From positions 5,518,001 through 5,582,000 of the forward strand of contig OZ316899.1 in NCBI GenBank assembly GCA_973895155.1: a DNA stretch of 64,000 bases, given 5' to 3'. The translations under genes were made by a program, and so were the position numbers. The notes beneath the pieces were generated by a model. That model saw only the letters and a list, made by a program, of their open reading frames with translations. It was not told where the DNA came from and searched no databases. Of the stretch, positions 46,243-57,019 are shown one piece after another. The first letter of the stretch is position 1. Every line of letters begins with the position of its first letter. This DNA is from Marsupella aquatica (Eukaryota > Marchantiophyta).

Positions 46243-46776
46243 ATGCTGCCTCTTCCAGACCGTCAGGCCCTATGTAGGGTCCTCCTACGGGTTGCATCGT
46301 GCATGGCTACTGCTTGGGCTTACTTGTGTGGATTGGTAACCAGACAGAGTGTAGCTCCATCCGAGATAATGCCTGCAGACCTTGGATGTGTTGTGAATGC
46401 TGTGGTGAATGAGGATGCACAGTCGGAAGAGGACATTTACTTTTCAGCAGATGAGTTAGACAAGCACGATGCTGTAGGTGGTTCCTTGTTGCCTGATTTG
46501 GCAGATGATATAGTTCTTACACATGTCTGGCCGAGGGTTCTTGTGGTGTCTGGCGCACAAGATATCTGCAAATATAGACTAATTAGTACCCAGTGGAGGG
46601 ACTTGGTAGCAACATGTGCACCATGGAGGGCACTGCTGCCATTGCTTGTAGGCACGGATCGAAGACCACCATGGCATGAGCAGGGTTTAGACCTTGATGA
46701 CTTAATGTACATGCCTGAGTACCTCAGGGCTGAGTGGCATCGACAACAGGATTGGTATCCGTATTTGATGTGGTAG
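46243..46776 (+). CDS. F-box-like protein, intact, 177 residues
   Basis: ATG 46243 (MLPLPDRQALCRVLLRVA) to TAG. It has a hydrophobic N-terminal segment, an acidic linker (NEDAQSEEDIYFSADELDK, almost identical in CACTA-1) and an F-box-like unit: LLPDLADDIVLTHVWPRVL, ICKYRLISTQWRDLVATCAPWRAL. The C-terminus (GLDLDDLMYMPEYLRAEW) is strongly conserved between copies and could be a target-binding segment. F-box proteins couple substrates to SCF ubiquitin ligases. No Kelch, LRR or FBA repeats are present, so the substrate is unknown. It is fourth in the cassette, just upstream of TNP2. Confidence 0.62.
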   Translation: MLPLPDRQALCRVLLRVASCMATAWAYLCGLVTRQSVAPSEIMPADLGCVVNAVVNEDAQSEEDIYFSADELDKHDAVGGSLLPDLADDIVLTHVWPRVLVVSGAQDICKYRLISTQWRDLVATCAPWRALLPLLVGTDRRPPWHEQGLDLDDLMYMPEYLRAEWHRQQDWYPYLMW

Positions 46777-47102
46777 TAAGATGAGGACATCTCACACCGG
46801 TCTCGCACCTGGCACCTGTGTCTATGACTATACATGATTGGACTCTGATATGGTCATGGATGTACGTGCAGAGGCAGTACATGTGAGGACAGCGGAGGAG
46901 TTGACACCCTCAAACATTTAGGAATTTTGTCTCATTCACTTGAGAATAGGTACATGACTCAGGCACCTATATTTTTTGTTTTTTGGTTTTTTTGGAACGT
47001 TACGTATTTTGGCAAGTACAGTCGGGGGTGAAATCCTTAACAGGAAGTGTATTTTTCACTTGCATAATAAAATGACAGGGTGCTGAGTGCGTGTGTATAG
47101 TG
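46777..47102. other. Spacer between F-box-like and TNP2 genes
   Basis: No ORF; strongly similar to 22379 onward for about 150 bp, so possibly a conserved promoter or UTR. Confidence 0.5.
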
Positions 47103-50100
47103 ATGGCTCCAAGGTTGCCTCTTCACAACCCATTTAGGATTAGGCATCATGATTCTAAATTGTGGATGCGTGAACAAGCCCGGGCCGCCCAAGGTAGGAG
47201 TAGGAGGATGAGATGCCCATGCACACAGTGCCAAGGATTCAAGTCGTTGAGTTTGAACACTGTGCACCTTCACCTGCTGCGGCATGAAAGGCACCCTCGG
47301 TGGAGGGTTTGGAATGTACCAGCAGAAGAAGACTCCTCTGATGAAGAGTGGAGAGCTGACTTTGTGGATTCTAATACAGCTAGGCGTAGAGACTACGTAG
47401 AGCAGGACATAGACTGTGCAGAGGATGGTCCTGGGGTCCAACATGAGAACGTGGATGACCAAGATGGAGATGCAGAGGCAATCACTGAGGACGGTGGGAT
47501 GGATGTCCCAAGAATGGTTCAAGAGATTTTTGAAGACCTTGATGCTTTTTACGACACAGTGGAATCAGAAGAGGACAATGAACCGCAGCCACACATTGGC
47601 GACGGCCAAGCTCAACCTGACTTTGACATTGGGGAAGGTGCAGCAGAGAGGGAGTGGGTGTTTGGGGGCCCAAAACACATCAAAGAAGCTTGCATTCCTA
47701 TCTACGAGGGGTCGAACTGCTCCAAGCTGGGTTTTGTCGTGTTGTTGTTGAACATCTGTGGCAATCACAATGTTCCCAATATATTTGTGACAAAGTTGTT
47801 GACCTTCCTGCGCCGAAATGTGTTACCAGATGGTAATTCAATTCCAAAAAATATGTACGAGGCTAGGAAATTGATGTCTAACCTTGGGCTGAACTATGTG
47901 TCTATTGACGCATGCCCTGATGGGTGTGTTCTCTTTCGCAAAGAGCATGCAGATAAATTGACATGCCCTCATTGTGGTAAGCACAGGTACAAGAATGTAG
48001 GGAACTATACACACCCTGCCAAGGTTCTTCGTCATTTTCCTCTCATTCCTAGACTACAACGTCTGTTTAGATGCCCTGCCATTTCCAAGCTGATGACATG
48101 GACTCCTGATAACAAGAGCAGTGATGGCCTGCAGCGTCACATTGGAGATTCCAACCATTGGAAATTTGTTGATGAGAGGTGGCCACAGTTTGCTGCAGAG
48201 AAGCGGAACTTTCGATTTGGTCTATCACTGGATGGAGTAAACCCATTTGGAGACAAAAACAACCGTTATTCATGTTGGCCGGTTACGCTGCTAAATTACA
48301 ACCTTCCCCCATGGATGACTACAAAGAGGTTTTTTGTCATGATGGTGCTGTTAATCCCTGGACCAGCTTCTGTGACCGAGCAATTCATAGATATCATGTT
48401 GGCTCCAGCAGTGGAAGAGTGGAAGACTTTGTGGATAGAAGGGGTGTTAACCCATGATGTTCTGAAGGGGCTTCTTCGACCCAGCCCCTTTAGACTGCAT
48501 GCAATTTGTTTGCTGGATATAGCAGATTACCCAGGCCATGGCATCATATCTGGACGAGTGACAAAGGGCTATGTGGGGTGCACACCATGTGGGAAAAATG
48601 TGACAAGTGAGTGGTTGCATGCCCTGCACAGTATGAAATTTCAGGGGCATAGAAGGTATCTGCCTGTTGATCATCCTTACAGGCACACACGGTCTCAAAT
48701 TGCACACTTCAACAACAAAACAGAGCTTCGTGGCCCACCATAGAGGGTCACCAGAGAGCAAGTCCTGAGGTGGGCAGCCAGGAAGGCTGATTGGGACAAG
48801 AGAAGTGCCACTGATCGAGAACCTGAGGATCCAGTGGTGAAACACGGTGTGAAAAGACAGACCTTGATGGACTTGGAGTTGGAGTACTGGAGGGTAATGT
48901 ACTTAGCCTCCAGCCCCTGTATGATTGCAATTTTAGATTGGAGCAATGGTGGATTGATGTTGGTTACAATCCTCCTCTGTGGTTAATTAGTGTTTCTATT
49001 GTTGAATTCTTTGCTTTGTGGAGTGCAGGAATTCGAGCCCAGCAAACACAATGTGGACGTCATGCACATTGAGAAAAATATTTGTGAGAGCTTGCTGAAG
49101 TTCTTGTCGGGTGAGAAAGATACAGGAGCAGTTCGAGCTGATATGCAACAGAAGGGGATTCGCCCTCACCTTTGGTTGAAGCCCCATGCAAGCAATCCCA
49201 ATGTACTTCTCAAGTTCCAAGCTCCCTATGTGTGCACACAGGATGAATGGAAGACATTCTTGTATAGATTGAGCTGTCTGAAAGTGCCCTCTGGCTATGC
49301 TGGTGCCTTCAAGAAGCATATTACAAAGAATAAACTTGGCAGTATGAAAACACATGACTACCATGTGTTGATGCAGCACATTCTGCCCCTATGCCTCAGA
49401 GGTCTCATGCAGAAACCAGTCCGTAATGTCATTCTTCGACTGTGCAATGTATTTCGCCATATATGTGTGAAAGTGTGGGATCCCCAAGGATTGGAGCAGT
49501 TGAAGCAGGATGCTGCTTATGTCCTCTGTGACTTGGAGATATACTTCCCCCCTGCTTTCTTTGATGTTATGACTCATCTCCTAATCCATGTGGTAGAAGA
49601 GCTAGGGCAGTATGGGCCAGTCAGTACCAGATGGATGTACCCTATGGAGCGATACATGAAGTTGTTGAAAGGTCATGTGAGAACATACTACAGGCCAGAG
49701 GCTTCCATGGCATTGGGGTACATTAAGGATGAGACGTTGGGATTCCTAACAGAGTACATGGCTGGGTCTGGTGAAGCTATGACAAGAGTTTGGAAATCTG
49801 GTGAAGATGATGGAGTGAGTGGCGAGGTTGTTGAAGGTGTGGGACGTGCTGTTCAGCTGCCTGTTGCGATTCGAGACAAGGCTCATTCATATGTGCTGGC
49901 AAACACAGAGCCTATGCAACCATGGTGGAGGTGAGTGATTGAATTGACTTGCCTTTGTTGTGATGCTTCTTGTCTGTTCCAAGGGTGATCTTAGGTTGTC
50001 ATGTGTTGTTTAGACCTAACTATGCCTGTACCTCATAATGCAGGGAATATGATATGCAAAAAGCTGCACACTCTGGGCAGCAGGATCCCTTCCCACAGTT

Positions 50101-50803
50101 TGAGCAGTGGATTCGGGTGACAATTCGAGAGCATAGTAGACATCACCCAGATATGGAGAAGGATTTGTATCTTCTATCTGTGCCACCACGATTGTCTATT
50201 CTGACCTACAAACGGATGAGAGCTTATGGAAATCATTATCGAGTGAGGGATGAGCAGGGTGACCATTGTGTATCATTTGATTGTGGTTTGATTTCTGTGT
50301 TTGAGCAGAGAACCTCTGAAGAACAGAGGGGGTGGATGAAGATGGGTTACGTGGGGGAGTTGACCGACATTTGGGTGTTGAATTATGGTAACACAAGTGT
50401 CCCAGTGATATTGATGAAGGGATCATGGGTGAAATCAGAGTGGCAGAGACCAAGGGCCACCATGAAGCGTGATCATGATGGGTTCTTGTTGGCCAATTTT
50501 AGGTCCAGAGTACCAGAATGGTCTAAGCCTTTTGTTTTCCCTAGCCAAGTTGAACAGGCTTTCTTTGCAGATGTGGAGGAGTCACATGGCTGGAGGGTGG
50601 TATGCCATAGCCAAGCACGGAACAGGCGGATGGATGGAAGTAAAGTAGAGTTCAGTTTGGATGACCATGCTGCATTCGAGCATCCTAGTCATGAGACTGT
50701 ACTTCCAACTCGGGCAGGGACTGACTACATCCCCTTAACATTGAGAGAGACATATGATGAACCTGGGCAAATGGAATATGATGAGGTTGATGATTTGCAA
50801 TAG
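47103..50803 (+). pseudogene. TNP2 transposase (Transposase_21 family), CACTA-2, one nonsense codon
   Basis: Exons 47103-48893, 49029-49930 and 50044-50803 (3453 nt, 1151 codons) join in frame with GTAATG/GTGCAG and GTGAGT/ATGCAG borders. ATG 47103 (MAPRLPLHNPF) is the first good start. Domains in order: transposase-associated (MRCPCTQCQG), acidic linker, TNP2 core (SLDGVNPFGDKNN, LNYNLPPWMTTKRF), NVDVMHIEKNICESLLKF, DUF4218-like (LPLCLRGLMQKPV, GHVRTYYRPEASM), DUF4216-like (WMKMGYVGELTDIW, ILMKGSWVK). The only lesion is TAG at 48741-48743 between core and linker, where CACTA-1 has GCA. The enzyme would cut at the element ends; as it stands the product stops after about 546 residues unless the stop is read through. 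Confidence 0.93.
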
Positions 50804-50973
50804 GCAACAGCTGGCGATTGGCAAGTATGAGGTTGAGGATGACTACCTGCACAGAGTCACATAACGGGAATTGCTGCCTGGAATGATGTTTAGGATAGTT
50901 GGATATGCATGAAATTGATTGATACTTTGAATTTAGTGTGCTAATTCTCCCTGTTTGGTTGTGGGTGCTATGC

Positions 50974-53900
50974 AGAAGCTATGGGGGAAGAGGGTGATGA
51001 CATGGAGACAGACATGGGGCTTGGAGAGTGGGGTGAAGAGGAAAGATTGGATATGGATGGAGACCCAGATGCAGGGGGCTCACAGAAAAATGCACCTGTG
51101 CAAGATGCACAGGGCCCTCATCAAGTCCCAGGTAGGTGGGCAGCTAGAGAGAAATCACATAATCCATACCCTAGAAGGAGCCAGAGTTATTGGCAAGGGA
51201 CGCCTGATAATTATGATGATGACTATGATGGAGCAGAAGATGGATGGGATGAATATGAACACCCAGAGCGTGGTAGAGACGGGTACAGAGGGCAATGGAA
51301 AGGTGAGGAGGATGATTGGACAAGTAAGTGCCTTGTGCTAGTGATTTTGTGATGATAGTAGAGATTTAGCTCAATATGCACTTATCTGATGTGTAGCTAG
51401 GGCAAAGAGTTTATCTTACAGGTCCATGAGTGTGGCATGTACCTGTTGGTATGCAGACTCTGATTGGGACAATCACGAAAACAACAAAGGCCATCCACGT
51501 TCAGATAGGAGGCAATCATTCACAGGCGGGAGAAACGCCCCTAATTCATCAAGACAAAGCAATAGGACAGGTGGTCCAGAACCATCTATGCGCCAAGGGA
51601 GAGGTAACTTGGTCATTGCAGAATTGCTCTGAAGTCCACTGTATATTTGGCAGCGGGATTTATGATTCATACTTACCTAATGTAAGTGACTGTAAATGGA
51701 TCCTGTAAATGTGCAGGGACTCCAGGGAGGTTTGGACAATGCAATCCAGGCCGTGGGGGGAGATCAGGCCGTGGAGGGACCCCAGGCCGTGGGGGGACAC
51801 CAGGCCGTGGAGGGACACCTAGTAGCGCTTCAGGGAGTACCAAGGCAGGAGACAGTAACAAATTTGGTAAAGTAGAAGTGAATTCCGAAGGTTGGATAAC
51901 TCCCACATGTGATGGTAAGAACCGTTGGCATTCTGACCTAAGAGGAGAAGTATTGCGTTGGTTAGATTTGAGCATTACAGAGTTTAGGAGTCAGAACAAA
52001 GCTGATTGGGCTGCTATCTGCAAGGACATTCTTGAACGGTGGGAGTATGTTGGTAATGATGGTAAGGGCCCAGTTGAAGATTGCATATCAGATTATGCAA
52101 TGAGGATTTTGAAACAAGAGAGGCATAGGTTAAAAAGGATGTGGATAGACAATGGTTCTAACAGGAGAATGCCACCACCCCCATCATTGGAACTGGATCA
52201 ATGGACACGGTTAATCAAAGGGTTCATGTCGGAGGCTGGACAGAGCAAGAGTGAACTGATGTCAAATGCTCGAGGCAAAGTGAAACACCTTTCACAGGCT
52301 GGGAGAGGAAGTTATGCTCCAGTGAAAGAACAATTGGTAAGGCAGTGACATGCCTGATAGTAAGCCTCAAACTTATCATCTTGCTACCATTATTATATTT
52401 TCATTGACAATCAACACTTGGTTTCATTCATATGTATGTTGATGTGGACTGCAGAAGAAATTGACAGGTGAAGAACCATCAGCACAAGAAGTGAGAGAGG
52501 AGTTCATGAAACAAAGGAGTGAGGTGACAAGTGTAACTTCCAAACAGGTGATTATGTTGTAATTCTGTATGTTCTGTGACTATTTGGCCTTGAGCATCAG
52601 AAAGAAATGTAGTAGGAAGTAAGCAACCAGTTCTTGGGGACAGTTATCTGAGATATGTAAGCTGTGTTATGACAGGGAACTGTTACAACTCTCACAGAGA
52701 TGTGTGAACGGTTGAAGTCATTAGAGTGTGGACTCCCTCGAGTGGAAAGTAAATTGGCTGATCGTTTGGATATTGTGGAGGCATCTGTAGCGAACCTTCT
52801 TGCATCAGTGGAATCTAATTTCAAGCTTGTGATTGAAAAATTGGGTGGTTCCCAACCAAACAATGAGGGCAACATTGTACAAAGTGTGCCCTTGTTAACA
52901 AAAAAGGGAATTGGCAAATCTGACACAGGTATGGAAATGACACCGGCCCATTGTTCATTGGGAATGTTCAAATGTTAGAAGTAAGTTTTCATGAATTGAG
53001 TGAATGGTTTGAATGCAGGAAGAGTGGAGGCAGAGAAGGACCCTGTAATCAGTAAGCAGAAGGGCAAGAAGGTTGCTGAGACAGGTAACCTGCTATGATC
53101 CAATACATTACATTTGAAAAGTGCATGGAGTTTTGTGAAGCTTAAGCCGGTTGGAGGTAATCTTTTCTGTAAGAACTGGTTGGATGAATTGGGATCTGAA
53201 GTGACATCATGATTGATGTATCAGGTGATTCAAAGAGCAATAATGAAGAAGATGTGCCCAGTGCCTCAGTGACCATAGCCAAGGAGGTATCAGGTAAGCT
53301 GATGCTTTAAATTCCTCTATATGAATGTTGAGCAACAATTCAGTGGTTAATAGATTCAACCTGAATATTGTGGTGTGTTTATTGATCAACAGAAGCAGAC
53401 ATGGAGCATATGGCAATGGCAAAGAAGGGGAAGAAGGCTGTTCATAATGGTAAGGAGATAGTGACAACTTTGTGGTTGGTGACATGTACATTTAGCACAT
53501 GTGATGAGTGATTGACTTATGTTGGACATGACACTGAATTGTAGTTGATGCAGAGTTGACAGACTCTCAACCAAGTGGGAGTAGGGTGAAGCGACGTCGA
53601 AACTTGGGAGCAACATTGGATGCAAGTAAGATTGTAGATGCTTCAATTGAAGCAAGTACAATGTTGGCAGATACTGAGATGATGTCGCAGGGAAATCCTG
53701 CTACACAATCAGAAGTGTCAAATATGGATGCAGATTCTTTGAAGAAGAGTGTAGCCAATTCTCGATCACCAGCACAAAACACTCGTGCCAAAGTCATGAC
53801 TCGCAACCAAGGTATGAATAATGTCATGTATAAGCCACCCAGGAAAGCCAAGAAAAACAGCCAGGGTAAGGTGGAGGTGATAGCCACAGCAGAGCCAGTC

Positions 53901-54149
53901 CATAATCTTCTATCATGGGAGGATGACTCGCAGGTATGTGTGGGTACAGGCATTTTGTGACCGGATCATGCAAAATTCCATGGCAAAGTGGTCCCGGATG
54001 ACCATGTAGTAGTGTTGTTGACTACAGTGATTGTATCTGATTGTAATTTGCCATTTCCGAATAGAGACGATGATCCACCTCAGGAAATAATTGCAGATGC
54101 AGTAGGATCTCTTGTGCTCTGGCCATCAGAGTGTGTTAGTCTGCAGTGA
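50974..54149 (+). pseudogene. TNPA-like DNA-binding protein, CACTA-2, nine exons, late nonsense codon
   Basis: Exons 50974-51323 (ATG 50981), 51457-51603, 51717-52336, 52455-52547, 52676-52928, 53019-53084, 53225-53293, 53393-53449 and 53554-54149 all join in frame at GT/AG borders. Order: acidic N-terminus, Arg/Gly-rich tract (PGRGGRSGRGGTPGRGGTP), plant Ptta/En-Spm transposase domain (NRWHSDLRGEVLRWLD to GRGSYAPVKEQL), a coiled coil (LKSLECGLPRVESKLADRLD), Lys-rich NLS-like clusters (KKGKKA, VKRRRN), and a C-terminal domain (FHGKVVPDDHVVV, DDPPQEIIADAVGSLVLWPS). TGA at 53958-53960 removes that last domain, giving 684 residues. TNPA binds subterminal repeats to bring the ends together and can relieve methylation in En/Spm. 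Confidence 0.82.
51740..51825. repeat. 18-bp coding minisatellite (CCAGGCCGTGGAGGGACA)
   Basis: About four to five tandem copies in the third TNPA exon encode PGRGGT repeats (RGG-like, nucleic-acid-binding). CACTA-1 has a different Gly/Arg tract at the same place. Confidence 0.8.
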
Positions 54150-54640
54150 CTGAATGCAAGTGTAGATAGCATCATGTGAATTGTGTCACATTTTGACATT
54201 GCCTTGGAAAGATCCAAGAAATATCTGTACCAATTTTTCCATTTGGTAAAGAGGATGAAGGAGACGTTGTGTGTGACATTGATATTTCTGAATTCTGTAT
54301 GTATGAAACAAGTGATTGATGTCAAACTATGGCTCTATGGTGATTGTCTATGATACTTGAATCTATTTTATCATTTCAGTATTAGTGTGTATGGTATAGA
54401 GGAATACTTTGTGACCTTCTTTGTAGTCTATGAAGTTTGAATCTGTGAATTCATATTAGTGTACATGGTATAGAAGATGGCTTTCTGAAACTATGTATTC
54501 TAATGTTAACATGATGAATGGTGAACTTATAGAGTGAGTTCATTCCAAGTACACAATAAAACATGAATGCAATATGTTATTTGTGCACAAGAGTGGGTTC
54601 ATTCCAAGTAGTATAGTGGGTTCATCACTCATATCCAGTT
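54150..54640. other. CACTA-2 3' non-coding sequence
   Basis: AT-rich, no gene; contains a short direct repeat GGGTTCATTCCAAGTA near 54537 and 54594. Confidence 0.5.
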
Positions 54641-54950
54641 GACATAAAAGACTTATACATACCCCACAAAGTATATTTAAAGACTACCCTCCATAACCTT
54701 TTTAGTCGTTCCCAACGACTCATCATCGCAGCCCATAAAAGACTAAAACCGACTCACCAAAGCTACCCACACAAAGACTAAAATAGACTGAAAATCCAGT
54801 CTATTAAACGACTTATAAACCAGTTCTATAAAGGACTCAGTTGATTATAGTAACAAAACATACGACTCGCAGTCCTATAAAGGACTAGAGTCCTTCCCAG
54901 TCGTTTCCAAGTCCTATACGGTACTGAATAGTCGTTTAATGGGGTCTAAA
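54641..54950. repeat. CACTA-2 right subterminal repeat array (GACT/AGTC)
   Basis: More than a dozen GACT or AGTC cores in both orientations, many as AAAGACTA, CGACT or GTCCTATAAAGGAC (a palindromic pair near 54872). Probable TNPA sites; different from the GTCAC motif of CACTA-1. Confidence 0.8.
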
Positions 54951-54972
54951 TACCCCCCGGTTTCTACTAGTG
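54943..54972 (-). repeat. CACTA-2 right terminal inverted repeat
   Basis: Ends CCGGTTTCTACTAGTG at 54972, followed by TSD TGC; inner box GGTCTAAAT. Confidence 0.95.
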
Positions 54973-54975
54973 TGC

Positions 54976-56812
54976 TATGCTTCGAATCTGCTGCTGTGCT
55001 GTTGTGCTGCAAGCTGCGAATTGGTGGGCTATGGCTGTTGCAAAATTCTGCTGCGATTTTGAATCACTTGCAAGGCTGGATGGCTATGGAGGTGGACTGA
55101 GAAGGGTGTTGTAGACCTGGTTGAGCTATCAATTGACCTGCTGTCATTCGATCCAATAGAGAATGCTGTCGTTTCAGATTGAATTCAAGAGAGAGGAAAA
55201 TGCTGCAAAAATTGGTGTCCTTATCAATCTTCTTCATAAGAAATGTGAGTATAATGAGAGTACTCTCCCCTCATGACACGTGGAATCCCCATAAGGGGCG
55301 TGTAAGGTTCAAGTGTAATCGGGTCGCCGCTTACACCCGCTTTACACCAAAAACAGGCCTTGGGAGAATGGGCATAACTTTGGCTAGGGGTATCCGTTGG
55401 GGTCCAAATTTTTTTGTGCTGAGTTAGGTGAAGGTGGAAACCCAGAAAAATAATCACTCAAATATATTTTTAGCGGAGGCCACGAGGGGGTCCCCATAGC
55501 TTGCAAACAGGAGTCGGCATGGGGGAAGTAAGACCAGGTTTTTAGGCCGACACTTCTTGCACCCGTGTCACCCAAGTTAGGATACATGGAGAAGAGAGTA
55601 CCTCAGGGTAAAGGTGCAAGGCCGTTAGGGTAAGGAAAGTAAGTTGATAGGTCGGGGTAGTAAGTAAGGACTAGTAAATAAGGAGCCAACTTTGACATGA
55701 CACAACTTGAGACTCACTCACTCTTTTTGCGAGCTTTCAAGTGGGTTGGGAAGATGGTGAGGAGGACCATAAGTGAGAGTAGGTTTGGAGGTCAAAGCAT
55801 GCAACTCATGTGTGGCATATTCCAGGGCTTGGAAGGAGTCAAGCAATAGGTTGTAGAGTGAACTACAAACTATAGAGTTGGACTTTGTGTGTTAGGAGGA
55901 CTTGGGGGAGGAGTAGTTGGACCCCAGGTCAAGCTTGGTGTGGTGTGGAAAGAGAATAGTATATAAGGAGATAGTTTTCCTTTGTTAGGGACCGGGAGTC
56001 TCATCTCTTAAGTGGAATCTCTACCTTGCCAAGGTAGGGCTAAGCTTGAGAAGGGAGAGGTGGTCCATGCTTAGTGTGGAGAATGTGTAGTGAACTTTTG
56101 TTGTAAAGGTGATGCAATAAAAAGAGACTTGCCAATCTTCATTGTGACCATTAAGTGTGAGTGCATTTGAAGTATATGAGAGCAAGAGAAGAGTCCATGC
56201 TATGATGTAATCTTGGTCTAAGCTTGAAGGGGATGTGCTAGTACAAAACCAAGGCCAAGAGGCAAGGTTAAGGTAGAGCACTACTTTGAGACTTAGAGAG
56301 GATTATAGCTTGAGGGTGGAAAGTATTTTGCTTGGTGTGTGGTGTTAACAAGAAGTAAGAACAAGAGGAAGAGTCCTTAGATAGAGGAGCCTTCTCTAGA
56401 GCTCAAAGGGGATGTGTGGACCCAAACCAAGGCCAGGGGGGCAAGATTGAGGGGTAACACTACTTTGAGGGTCTTGAGGAGACTTAAGCTTGAAGAGGAA
56501 AATACTTTGGTTCTTGGGTGTTTGTGTGAGACTCTTCTCTAAGGTGACAGCTTGGAGCGGAGATCCCCCTTGCTGATCCTTGGAGTAGAGGAGAGGGGAA
56601 GGGTGTGAGTACAAAAGTAGTCAAGGGGACTACCTCTCTAGAAGTGGAGAGTTGAAACTACTTATGTATGGAGTGATTAGTCATTGTAGGCACATTTCAG
56701 AAGTTTTGTCAATCCTTTGTGACCGTGGTATGATATGGAGCAGGTATTAGGTAGTCTTTTGGGGAGAAAAGCCGCTTAAGTTCCTTGACAAGTGTTTGAC
56801 ACCACAAAACAG
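54976..56812. other. Copy A intron, part right of CACTA-2
   Basis: No gene recognised. The G/A-rich plus strand has only short frames. It ends in an acceptor (CACAAAACAG) at 56812. Confidence 0.6.
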
Positions 56813-57019
56813 GCCTAGTTGGTGGACAAGCTGACGAGCGACACCCAGCAACTGGAGGAGGCATGCCAGGAGGCCGTGGAAGAGGCGAACGCGGCAAAGC
56901 GGGAAAACAAATCTCTGATGGACCAGGTCTAGCTACTCAAGCAGGACGCCGACAGGCTCAGAAGGCAGCGGGATAGCCGCTCCCACTCAGGCAGCTCTGG
57001 CAAGCGTGCCAGGCATTAG
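56813..57019 (+). pseudogene. Unclassified repeat protein, copy A, last exon
   Basis: In phase with the donor at 37108. It encodes a coiled coil (LVDKLTSDTQQLEEACQEA) and a basic Ser/Arg tail ending GKRARH before TAG 57017. Two internal TAG codons (56816-56818 and 56930-56932) lie where Gln (CAG) fits the heptad pattern. The intron so defined is 19705 bp, or about 3.2 kb without CACTA-2. Confidence 0.6.

Larger units (their letters stand above)
38427..54972 (+). mobile_element. CACTA-2: nearly intact CACTA (En/Spm) transposon, 16546 bp
   Basis: The left end CACTAGTAGAAACCGGGG at 38427 matches the inverted right end over 18 bases; both are flanked by the 3-bp duplication TGC (38424-38426 and 54973-54975). 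An inner box TTTAGACC lies near terminal base 23-30 at each end. Genes, all plus strand: Cys-rich ORF, EDM2-like PHD, tandem BRCT, F-box-like, TNP2, TNPA-like. It sits inside the intron of repeat copy A in the same orientation. Only one nonsense codon was found in TNP2 and one in TNPA, so it became inactive recently or depends on another copy. Confidence 0.95.

Noticed and set aside
34706-57019. Alternative genetic code with TAG/TAA read as Gln
   Set aside because: TAG often replaces CAG, but the F-box-like genes of both CACTA copies stop at the same residue with TAA and TAG, TNP2 of CACTA-2 ends at TAG, and TGA also occurs as a premature stop. Mutation of methylated repeats explains the pattern better.
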